Of a stretch of 64,000 nt of DNA, positions 35,423 to 48,800 are shown piece after piece. Position 1 is the stretch's first letter. Each line of letters opens with the position of its first letter. Below the pieces are notes generated by a model. That model worked only from the letters and a program-made list of their open reading frames with translations, searched no databases and was not told where the DNA came from. The stretch spans positions 1,407,001-1,471,000 of the forward strand of contig JADLSH010000216.1 of NCBI GenBank assembly GCA_016169945.1. The letters are read 5' to 3'. The DNA is from Trachythela sp. YZ-2020 (taxonomy: Eukaryota > Cnidaria > Anthozoa > Malacalcyonacea > Clavulariidae). The position numbers and the translations under genes were made by a program.

Positions 35423-35712
35423 GGAATTCAATTCCATTTAAATCAGGTTGATTTTTTGAATTGAATTGCAATCGTTGATTTTGAGTTGGTTCAGTTCAAT
35501 AGAGTTGATTCGATTGATGTTTGAATTGAGTTGATTTTTTGAATTGAATTGCAATCGTTGTGTTTGAATTGATTCAGTACAGTTGAATAGAGTTGATTCG
35601 ATTGAGTTTCTTTGAATTGAGCTGATTTTTTGGAATTGCAATTCAATTCAAACTCAACTATTGCAGTTCAATTAAAAAAATCAACTTGATTTAAATGGAA
35701 TTGAATTGCAAT

Positions 35713-35779
35713 ACCGTAATTATTCGAATAAACGCCTCCCTCGAATAAACGCCGCGGCGTTTATTCGAATAATTACGGT
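35713..35779 (+). repeat. CpG-rich palindromic module P20 (67 bp)
   Basis: Exact reverse complement of P3 (27314-27380); coordinates sum to 63,093. Confidence 0.92.
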
Positions 35780-36179
35780 ATTGCAATTCAATTCCAAAAA
35801 ATCAACTCAATTCAAACAAACTCAATCGAATCTACTCTATTCAACTGTACTGAATCAATTCAAACACAACGATTGCAACTCAATTCAATTAAAAAAATCA
35901 GCTCAATTGAAAGAAACTCAATCGAATCAACTCTATTCAACTGTACTGAATCAATTCAAACACAACGATTGCAATTCAATTCAAAAAATCAACTCAATTC
36001 AAACACACTCAATCGAATCAACTCTATTCAACTGTACTGAACAAACTCAAACTCAACTATTGCAACTCAATTCAATTAAAAAAATCAGCTCAATTGAAAG
36101 AAACTCAATCGAATCAACTCTATTCAACTGTACTGATTCAATTCAAACACAACGATTGCAATTCAATTCCAAAAATCAA

Positions 36180-36229
36180 CTCGAGGGCGGCGTTTATTCG
36201 AGGGAGGCGTTTATTCGAATAATTACGGT
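36180..36229 (-). repeat. CpG-rich half module P21
   Basis: CTCGAGGGCGGCG to ATTACGGT. It pairs with P2 (26876-26925) in inverted orientation, sum about 63,105. Confidence 0.87.
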
Positions 36230-36373
36230 ATTGCAATTCAATTCCATTTAAATCAAGTTGATTTTTTGAATTGAATTGCAATAGTTGAGTTTGAATTGAT
36301 TCAGTACAGTTGAATAGAGTTGATTCGATTGAGTTTCTTTGAATTGAGTTGATTTTTGGAATTGAATTGCAAT

Positions 36374-36457
36374 ACCGTAATTATTCGAATAAACGCCGCG
36401 GCGTTTATTCGAGGGCGGCGTTTATTCGAGGGAGGCGTTTATTCGAATAATTACGGT
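36374..36457 (-). repeat. CpG-rich palindromic module P22 (84 bp)
   Basis: Exact reverse complement of P1 (26562-26645), sum 63,019. It is followed by GCAATTCAATTCC and CAGGTTG, the inverted form of the usual entry flank. Confidence 0.92.
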
Positions 36458-36679
36458 GCAATTCAATTCCATTTAAATCAGGTTGATTTTTTGAATTGAA
36501 CTGCAATAGTTGAGTTTGAGTTGGTTCAGTTGAATAGAGTTGATTCGATTGAATTTGTTGAATTGAGTTGATTTTTTTAATTGAATTGCAATCGTTGTGT
36601 TTGATTGAATTGATTCAGTACAGTTGAATGGTTGATTCGATTGAGTTTCTTTGAATTGAGCTGATTTTTTTATTAAATT

Positions 36680-36803
36680 ATTGAGTTGATTTTTTGGAAT
36701 TGCAATACAATTCAAAAAATCAACTCAATTCAAACAAACTCAATCGAAACTACTCTATTGATTAACGCGTGAATAATTAACCATGAATAAATTAACGCAT
36801 GAG
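36680..36803 (-). repeat. D/C' border, right arm of a perfect inverted repeat
   Basis: Exact reverse complement of 26160-26283. It carries the reverse units of D, CGAAACTACTCTATTGATT, and the first units of C' including the rare TTAACCATGAATAAATTAAC. The joint between D and satellite C falls at the same base in both arms. Confidence 0.92.
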
Positions 36804-39800
36804 TAAATTAACGCATGAATGATTAACGCATGAATAATTAACGCATGAATAATTAACGCATGAATAAATTAACGCATGAGTAAATTAACGAATGAATAAT
36901 TAACGCATGAATAATTAACGCGTCAATGATTAACGCATGATTGATTAACGCGTGAATAATTAACCATGAATAAATTAACGCATGAGTAAATTAACGCATG
37001 AATGATTAACGCATGAATAATTAACGCATGAATAATTAACGCATGAATAAATTAACGCATGAGTAAATTAACGAATGAATAATTAACGCATGAATAATTA
37101 ACGCATGAATAATTAACGCGTGAATGATTAACGCATGAATAATTAACGCGTGAATGATTAACGCATGAATAATTAACGCATGAATAATTAACGCATGAAT
37201 AATTAACGCGTGAATGATTAACGCATGAATAATTAACGCGTGAATAATTAACGCATGAATAATTAACGCATGAATAAATTAACGCATGAGTAAATTAACG
37301 CATGAATGATTAACGCATGAATAATTAACGCATGAATAAATTAACGCATGAGTAAATTAACGCATGAATAATTAACGCATGAATAATTAACGCATGAATA
37401 ATTAACGCATGAATAAATTAACGCATGAGTAAATTAACGCATGAATGATTAACGCATGAATAATTAACGCATGAATAATTAACGCATGAATAAATTAACG
37501 CATGAGTAAATTAACGCATGAATAATTAACGCATGAATAATTAACGCATGAATAATTAACGCATGAGTAAATTAACGCATGAGTAAATTAACGCATGAAT
37601 AATTAACGCATGAATAATTAACGCATGAGTAAATTAACGCATGAATGATTAACGCATGAATAATTAACGCATGAATAATTAACGCATGATTAATTAACGC
37701 ATGAATAATTAACGCATGAATAATTAACGCATGAATAATTAACGCATGAATAATTAACGCATGAATAATTAACGCATGAATAATTAACGCATGAATAAAT
37801 TAACGCATGAATAATTAACGCATGAATAATTAACGCATGAATAATTAACGCATGAATAATTAACGCATGAATAATTAACGCATGAATAATTAACGCATGA
37901 AATTAACGCATGAATAATTAACGCATGAATAATTAACGGATGAATAATTAACGCATGAGTAAATTAACGCATGAATAATTAACGCATGAATGATTAACGC
38001 ATGAATAATTAACGCATGAATGATTAACGCATGAATAATTAACGCATGAATAATTAACGCATGAATGATTAACGCATGAATAATTAACGCGTGAATAAAT
38101 TAACGGCTGAATAAATTAACGCATGAATAATTAACGCATGAATAATTAACGCATGAATAATTAACGCATGAATAATTAACGCATGAATAATTAACGCATG
38201 AATAATTAACGCATGAATAATTAACGCATGAATAAATTAACGCATGAGTAAATTAACGCATGAATGATTAACGCATGAATAATTAACGCATGAATAATTA
38301 ACGCATGAATAATTAACGCATGAGTAAATTAACGCATGAATAATTAACGCATGAATAATTAACGCATGAATAATTAACGCATGAATAATTAACGCATGAA
38401 TAATTAACGCATGAATAAATTAACGCATGAGTAAATTAACGCATGAATAATTAACGCATGAATAATTAACGCATGAATAATTAACGCATGAATAATTAAC
38501 GCATGAATAATTAACGCATGAATAATTAACGCATGAATAATTAACGCATGAATAATTAACGCATGAATAATTAACGCATGAATAATTAACGCGTGAATGA
38601 TTAACGCATGAATAATTAACGCATGAATAATTAACGCATGAATAAATTAACGCATGAATGATTAACGCATGAATAATTAACGCATGAATAATTAACGCAT
38701 GAATAATTAACGCATGAATAAATTAACGCATGAATAATTAACGCATGAATGAGTAACGCATGAATAATTAACGCATGAATAAATTAACGCATGAGTAAAT
38801 TAACGCATGAATAATTAACGCATGAATAATTAACGCATGAATAATTAACGCATGAATAAATTAACGCATGAGTAAATTAACGCATGAATGATTAACGCAT
38901 GAATAATTAACGCATGAATAATTAACGCATGAATAATTAACGCATGAATAAATTAACGCATGAGTAAATTAACGCATGAATGATTAACGCATGAATAATT
39001 AACGCATGAATAATTAACGCATGAATAATTAACGCATGAATAATTAACGCATGAATAAATTAACGCATGAATAATTAACGCATGAATGATTAACGCATGA
39101 ATAATTAACGCATGAATAATTAACGCATTAATTAACGCATGAATAATTAACGCATGAGTAAATTAACGCATGAATGATTAACGCATGAATAATTAACGCA
39201 TGAATAATTAACGCATGATTAATTAACGCATGAATAATTAACGCATGAATAATTAACGCATGAATAATTAACGCATGAATAATTAACGCATGATTAATTA
39301 ACGCATGAATAATTAACGCATGAATAATTAACGCATGAATGATTAACGCATGAATAATTAACGCATGAATAATTAACGCATGAGTAAATTAACGCATGAA
39401 TAATTAACGCATGAATAATTAACGCATGAATAATTAACGCATGAATAATTAACGCATGAATAATTAACGCATGAATAAATTAACGCATGAATAAATTAAC
39501 GCATGACTGATTAACGCATGAATAATTAACGCATGAATAATTAACGCATGAATAATTAACGCATGAATAATTAACGCATGAATAATTAACGCATGAATAA
39601 TTAACGCATGAATAATTAACGCATGAATAATTAACGCATGAATAATTAACGCATGAATAAATTAACGCATGAGTAAATTAACGCATGAATAATTAACGCA
39701 TGAATAATTAACGCATGAATAATTAACGCATGAATAATTAACGCATGAATAATTAACGCATGAATAAATTAACGCATGAGTAAATTAACGCATGAATGAT

Positions 39801-42800
39801 TAACGCATGAATAATTAACGCATGAATAATTAACGCATGAATAATTAACGCATGAATAAATTAACGCATGAGTAAATTAACGCATGAATGATTAACGCAT
39901 GAATAATTAACGCGTGAATAATTAACGCATGAATAATTAACGCATGAATGAATTAACGCATGAGTAAATTAACGAATGAATAATTAACGCATGAATGATT
40001 AACGCATGAATAATTAACGCATGAATAATTAACGCATGAATAATTAACGCATGAATAATTAACGCATGAGTAAATTAACGCATGAATGATTAACGCATGA
40101 ATAATTAACGCATGAATAATTAACGCATGAATAATTAACGCATGATTAATTAACGCATGAATAATTAACGCATGAATAATTAACGCATGAATAATTAACG
40201 CATGAATAATTAACGCATGATTAATTAACGCATGAATAATTAACGCATGAATAATTAACGCATGAATGATTAACGCATGAATAATTAACGCATGAATAAT
40301 TAACGCATGAGTAAATTAACGCATGAATAATTAACGCATGAATAATTAACGCATGAATAATTAACGCATGAATAATTAACGCATGAATAATTAACGCATG
40401 AATAATTAACGCATGAATAAATTAACGCATGAATAATTAACGCATGAATGATTAACGCATGAATGATTAACGCATGAATAATTAACGCATGAATAATTAA
40501 CGCATGAATAATTAACGCATGAATAATTAACGCATGAATAATTAACGCATGAATAATTAACGCATGAATAAATTAACGCATATTTAAATTAACGCATGAG
40601 TAAATTAACGCATGAATAATTAACGCGTGAATAATTAACACATGAATAATTAACGCATGAATAATTAACGCATGAATAAATTAACGCATGAGTAAATTAA
40701 CGCATGAATAATTAACGCATGAATAATTAACGCATGAATAATTAACGCATGAATAATTAACGCATGAATAAATTAACGCATGAATAAATTAACGCATGAA
40801 TAATTAACGCATGAATAATTAACGCATGAATAATTAACGCATGAATAATTAACGCATGAATAATTAACGCATGAATAAATTAACGCATGAATGATCAACG
40901 CATGAATAATTAAGGCATGAATAATCAACGCATGAGTAAATTAACGCATGAATAATTAACGCATGAATGATTAACGCATGAATAATTAACGCGTGAATAA
41001 TTAACGCATGAATAATTAACGCATGAATAAATTAACGGATGAATAAATTAACGCATGAATAATTAACGCATGAATAATTAACGCATGAATAATTAACGCA
41101 TGAATAATTAACGCATGAATAATTAACGCATGAATAATTAACGCATGAATAATTAACGCATGAATAATTAACGCATGAATAAATTAACGCATGAGTAAAT
41201 TAACGCATGAATAATTAACGCATGAATAAATTAACGCATGAGTAAATTAACGCATGAATAATTAACGCATGAATAATTAACGCATGAATAATTAACGCAT
41301 GAATAATTAACGCATGAATAATTAACGCATGAATAAATTAACGCATGAATAATTAACGCATGAATGATTAACGCATGAATAATTAACGCATGAATAATTA
41401 ACGCATGAATAATTAACGCATGAGTAAATTAACGCATGAATGATTAACGCATGAATAATTAACGCATGAATAATTAACGCATGAATAATTAACGCATGAA
41501 TAATTAACGCATGAATAATTAACGCATGAATAATTAACGCATCAATGATTAACGCATGAATAATTAACGCATGAAAAATTAAAGCATGAGTAAATTAACG
41601 CATGAATAATTAACGCATGAGTAAATTAACGCATGAATAATTAACGCATGAATAATTAACGCATGAATAAATTAACGCATGAGTAAATTAACGCATGAAT
41701 GATTAACGCATGAATAATTAACGCATGAATAATTAACGCATGAATAATTAACGCATGAATAATTAACGCATGAATAATTAACGCATGAATAATTAACGCA
41801 TGAATAATTAACGCATGAATAAATTAACGCATGAATAATTAACGCATGAATAATTAACGCATGAATAATTAACGCATGAATAAATTAACGCATGAATAAT
41901 TAACGCATGAATAAATTAACGCATGAATAATTAACGCATGAATAATTAACGCATGAATAATTAACGCATGAATAATTAACGCATGAATAATTAACGCATG
42001 AATAATTAACGCATGAATAAATTAACGCATGAATAATTAACGCATGAATAATTAACGCATGAATAATTAACGCATGAATAATTAACGCATGAATAATTAA
42101 CGCATGAATAATTAACGCATGAATAATTAACGCATGAATAAATTAACGCATGAATAAATTAACGCATGAATAATTAACGCATGAATAATTAACGCATGAA
42201 TAAATTAACGCATGAGTAAATTAACGCATGAATAATTAACGCATGAATAAATTAACGCATGAATAATTAACGCATGAATAATTAACGCATGAATAAATTA
42301 ACGCATGAGTAAATTAACGCATGAATGATCAACGCATGAATGATTAATGCATGAATGATTAACGCATGAATGATTAACGCATGAATAATTAACGCATGAA
42401 TAATTAACGCATGAATAATTAACGCATGAATAATTAACGCATGAATAATTAACGCATGAATAATTAACGCATGAATAATTAACGCATGAATAATTAACGC
42501 ATGAATAAATTAACGCATGAATAATTAACGCATGAATAAATTAACGCATGAATAATTAACGCATGAATAATTAACGCATGAATAATTAACGCATGAATAA
42601 TTAACGCATGAATAATTAACGCATGAATAATTAACGCATGAGTAAATTAACGCATGAATGATTAACGCATGAATAATTAACGCATGAATAATTAACGCAT
42701 GAATAATTAACGCATGAATAATTAACGCATGAATAATTAACGCATGAATAATTAACGCATGAATAAATTAACGCATGAGTAAATTAACGCATGAATAATT

Positions 42801-45800
42801 AACGCATGAATAATTAACGCATGAATAATTAACGCATGAGTAAATTAACGCATGAATGATTAACGCATGAATAATTAACGCATGAATAAATTAACGCATG
42901 AATGATCAACGCATGAATAATTAACGCATGAATAATTAACGCATGAATAATTAACGCATGAATAATTAACGCATGAATAAATTAACGCATGAATAATTAA
43001 CGCATGAATAATTAACGCATGAATAATTAACGCATGAATAATTAACGCATGAATAATTAACGCATGAGTAAATTAACGCATGAATGATTAACGCATGAAT
43101 AATTAACGCATGATTAATTAACGCATGAATAATTAACGCATGAATAATTAACGCATGAATAATTAACGCATGAATAATTAACGCATGAATGATTAACGCA
43201 TGAATAATTAACGCATGAATAATTAACGCATGAATAAATTAACGCATGAATAATTAACGCATGAATAAATTAACGGATGAATAATTAACGCATGAATAAT
43301 TAACGCATGAATGACTAACGCATGAATGACTAACGCATGAATAAATTAACGCATCAATGATCAACGCATGAATAATTAACGCATGAATAATTAACGCATG
43401 AATAAATTAACGCATGAATAATTAACGCATGAATAATTAACGCATGAATAATTAACGCATGAATAATTAACGCATGAATAATTAACGCATGAATAATTAA
43501 CGCATGAATAATTAACGCATGAATAATTAACGCATGAGTAAATTAACGCATGAATAATTAACGCATGAATAATTAACGCATGAATAATTAACGCATGAAT
43601 AATTAACGCATGATTAATTAACGCATGAATAATTAACGCATGAGTAAATTAACGCATGAATGATTAACGCATGAATAATTAACGCATGATTAATTAACGC
43701 ATGATTAATTAACGCATGAATAATTAACGCATGAATAATTAACGCGTGAATAATTAACGCATCAATGATTAACGCATGAATAATTAACGCATGAAAAATT
43801 AAAGCATGAGTAAATTAACGCATGAATAATTAACGCATGAGTAAATTAACGCATGAATAATTAACGCATGAATAATTAACGCATGAATAAATTAACGCAT
43901 GAGTAAATTAACGCATGAATGATCAACGCATGAATGATTAATGCATGAATAATTAACGCATGAATGATTAACGCATGAATAATTAACGCGTGAATAATTA
44001 ACGCATGAATAATTAACGCATGAATAATCAACGCATGAGTAAATTAACGCATGAATAATTAACGCATGAATAATTAACGCATGAAAAATTAAAGCATGAG
44101 TAAATTAACGCATGAATAATTAACGCATGAGTAAATTAACGCATGAATAATTAACGCATGAATAATTAACGCATGAATAATTAACGCATGAATGATTAAC
44201 GCATGAATAATTAACGCATGAATAATTAACGCATGAATAATTAACGCATGAATAATTAACGCATGAATAATTAACGCATGAATAATTAACGCATGAATAA
44301 TTAACGCATGAATGATTAACGCATGAATAATTAACGCATGAATAATTAACGCATGAATAATTAACGCATGAATAATTAACGCATGAATAAATTAACGCAT
44401 GAATAATTAACGCATGAATAATTAACGCATGAATAATTAACGCATGAATAATTAACGCATGAATAATTAACGCATGAATAAATTAACGCATGAATAATTA
44501 ACGCATGAATAATTAACGCATGAATAAATTAACGCATGAATAATTAACGCATGAATAATTAACGCATGAATAATTAACGCATGAATAATTAACGCATGAG
44601 TAAATTAACGCATGAATAATTAACGCATGAATAATTAACGCATGAATAATTAACGCATGAATAAATTAACGCATGAATAAATTAACGCATGAGTAAATTA
44701 ACGCATGAATGATTAACGCATGAATAATTAACGCATGAATAATTAACGCATGAATAATTAACGCATGAATAATTAACGCATGAGTAAATTAACGCATGAA
44801 TAATTAACGCGTGAATAATTAACGCATGAATAATTAACGCATGAATAATTAACGCATGAATAAATTAACGCATGAATAATTAACGCATGAATAATTAACG
44901 CATGAATAATTAACGCATGAATAATTAACGCATGAATAATTAACGCATGAATAATTAACGCATGAATAATTAACGCATGAATAATTAACGCATGAATAAT
45001 TAACGCATGAATAATTAACGCATGAATAATTAACGCATGAATAATTAACGCATGAATAATTAACGCATGAATAATTAACGCATGAATAAATTAACGCATG
45101 AATAAATTAACGCATGAGTAAATTAACGCATGAATGATTAACGCATGAATAATTAACGCATGAATAATTAACGCATGAATAATTAACGCATGAATAATTA
45201 ACGCATGAATAAATTAACGCATGAATAATTAACGCATGAATAATTAACGCATGAATAATTAACGCATGAATAAATTAACGCATGAATAATTAACGCATGA
45301 ATAAATTAACGCATGAGTAAATTAACGCATGAATAATTAACGCATGAATAATTAACGCATGAATAATTAACGCATGAATAATTAACGCATGAATAATTAA
45401 CGCATGAATAATTAACGCATGAATAATTAACGCATGAATAATTAACGCATGAATAATTAACGCATGAATAATTAACGCATGAATAATTAACGCATGAATA
45501 ATTAACGCATGAATAATTAACGCATGAGTAAATTAACGCATGAATAATTAACGCATGAATAATTAACGCATGAATAAATTAACGCATGAATGATTAATGC
45601 ATGAATGATTAACGCATGAATAATTAACGCATGAATAATTAACGCATGAATAATTAACGCATGAGTAAATTAACGCATGAATAATTAACGCATGAATAAT
45701 TAACGCATGAATAATTAACGCATGAATAAATTAACGCATGAATGATTAACGCATGAATGATTAACGCATGAATGATTAACGCATGAATGATTAACGCATG

Positions 45801-48800
45801 AATAATTAACGCGTGAATAATTAACGCATGAATAATTAACGCATGAATAATTAACGCATGAGTAAATTAACGCATGAATAATTAACGCATGAATAATTAA
45901 CGCATGAATAATTAACGCATGAATAAATTAACGCATGAATAATTAACGCATGAGTAAATTAACGCATGAATAATTAACGCATGAATAATTAACGCATGAA
46001 TAAATTAACGCATGAATAAATTAACGCATGAATGATTAACGCATGAATGATTAACGCATGAATGATTAACGCATGAATAATTAACGCATGAATAATTAAC
46101 GCATGAATAATTAACGCATGAATAATTAACGCATGAATAATTAACGCATGAGTAAATTAACGCATGAATAATTAACGCATGAATAATTAACGCATGAATA
46201 ATTAACGCATGAATAATTAACGCATGAATAATTAACGCATGAATAATTAACGCATGAATAATTAACGCATGAATAATTAACGCATGAATAATTAACGCAT
46301 GAATAATTAACGCATGAATAATTAACGCATGAATAAATTAACGCATGAGTAAATTAACGCATGAATAATTAACGCATGAATAATTAACGCATGAATAATT
46401 AACGCATGAATAATTAACGCATGAATAATTAACGCATGAATAATTAACGCATGAATAATTAACGCATGAATAATTAACGCATGAATAATTAACGCATGAA
46501 TAAATTAACGCATGAATAATTAACGCATGAGTAAATTAACGCATGAATGATTAACGCATGAATAATTAACGCATGATTAATTAACGCATGAGTAAATTAA
46601 CGCATGAATGATTAACGCATGAATAATTAACGCATGAATAATTAACGCATGAATGATTAACGCATGAATAATTAACGCATGAATAATTAACGCATGAATA
46701 ATTAACGCATGAATAATTAACGCATGAATAATTAACGCATGAATAAATTAACGCATGAATAATTAACGCATGAGTAAATTAACGCATGAATAATTAACGC
46801 ATGAATAATTAACGCATGAATAATTAACGCATGAATAATTAACGCATGAATAAATTAACGCATGAATAAATTAACGCATGAATAATTAACGCATGAATAA
46901 TTAACGCATGAATAATTAACGCATGAATAATTAACGCATGAATAATTAACGCATGAATAAATTAACGCATGAGTAAATTAACGCATGAATAATTAACGCA
47001 TGAATAATTAACGCATGAATAATTAACGCATGAATAATTAACGCATGAATAATTAACGCATGAATAAATTAACGCATGAGTAAATTAACGCATGAATAAA
47101 TTAACGCATGAGTAAATTAAATCATGATAAATTAACGCATGAATGATTAACGCATGAATAATTAACGCGTGAATAATTAACGCATGAATAATTAACGCAT
47201 GAATAAATTAACGGATGAATAAATTAACGCATGAATAATTAACGCATGAATAATTAACGCATGAATAATTAACGCATGAATAATTAACGCATGAATAATT
47301 AACGCATGAATAATTAACGCATGAATAATTAACGCATGAATAAATTAACGCATGAATAATTAACGCATGAATAAATTAACGCATGAGTAAATTAAATCAT
47401 GATAAATTAACGCATGAATGATTAACGCATGAATAATTAACGCGTGAATAATTAACGCATGAATAATTAACGCATGAATAATTAACGCATGAATAATTAA
47501 CGCATGAATAATTAACGCATGAATAATTAACGCATGAATAAATTAACGCATGAATAATTAACGCATGAATAATTAACGCATGAATAATTAACGCATGAAT
47601 AATTAACGCATGAATAATTAACGCATGAGTAAATTAACGCATGAATAATTAACGCATGAATGATTAACGCATGAATAATTAACGCATGAATAATTAACGC
47701 ATGAATAATTAACGCATGAATAATTAACGCATGAGTAAATTAACGCATGAATAATTAACGCATGAATAATTAACGCATGAATAATTAACGCATGAATAAT
47801 TAACGCATGAATGATTAACGCATGAATAATTAACGCGTGAATAATTAACGCATGAATAATTAACGCATGAATAATTAACGCATGAGTAAATTAACGCATG
47901 AATAATTAACGCATGAATAATTAACGCATGAATAATTAACGCATGAATAATTAACGCATGAATAATTAACGCATGAGTAAATTAACGCATGAATGATTAA
48001 CGCATGAATAATTAACGCATGAATAATTAACGCATGAATAATTAACGCATGAATAATTAACGCATGAATAATTAACGCATGAATAATTAACGCATGAATA
48101 ATTAACGCATGAGTAAATTAACGCATGAATGATTAACGCATGAATAATTAACGCATGAATAATTAACGCATGAATAATTAACGCATGAATAATTAACGCA
48201 TGAATAATTAACGCATGAATAATTAACGCATGAATAATTAACGCATGAGTAAATTAACGCATGAATAATTAACGCATGAATAATTAACGCATGAATAATT
48301 AACGCATGAATAATTAACGCATGAATAATTAACGCATGAATAATTAACGCATGAGTAAATTAACGCATGAATAATTAACGCATGAATAATTAACGCATGA
48401 ATAATTAACGCATGAATAATTAACGCATGAATAATTAACGCATGAGTAAATTAACGCATGAATAATTAACGCATGAATAATTAACGCATGAATAATTAAC
48501 GCATGAATAATTAACGCATGAATAATTAACGCATGAATAATTAACGCATGAATAAATTAACGCATGAATGATTAACGCATGAATAATTAACGCATGAATA
48601 ATTAACGCATGAATAATTAACGCATGAATAATTAACGCATGAATAATTAACGCATGAATAATTAACGCATGAATAATTAACGCATGAGTAAATTAACGCA
48701 TGAATAATTAACGCATGAATAATTAACGCATGAATAAATTAACGCATGAATAATTAACGCATGAATAAATTAACGCATGAATAATTAACGCATGAATAAT

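Larger units (their letters stand above)
26206..36758. repeat. Region D: strand-switching 84-91-bp repeat core
   Basis: This core is made of two related units. One (~91 bp) carries TCAGCTC, AAAGAAACTC, TGTACTGAATCAATTC and AACACAACG. The other (~86 bp) carries TCAACTC, AAACAAACTC and TGAACCAACTCAAACTC. Both share AATCGAATCAACTCTATTC and TTGCAATTCAATT. They often alternate, giving a dimer of about 177 bp, and are themselves built of CAACT/CAATT-like pentamers. Orientation flips more than twenty times: for example forward at 26266-26873, 29553-30228 and 31758-32326, reverse at 26926-27313, 28924-29488 and 32488-33333. Most flips fall at CpG-rich modules or at GAATTGCAATTC joints. The open frames here (NSIQLNQLKLNYC-type) are repeat translations. 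Confidence 0.95.

Noticed and set aside
26562..36457. CENP-B box-like TTCGAATAATTACGG at the ends of the CpG-rich modules
   Set aside because: Against the consensus TTCGNNNNANNCGGG it matches 7 of 9 fixed bases, failing at the first two of the CGGG. The likeness may be chance in a TTCGAAT-rich repeat, so it is not claimed as a centromere-protein site.
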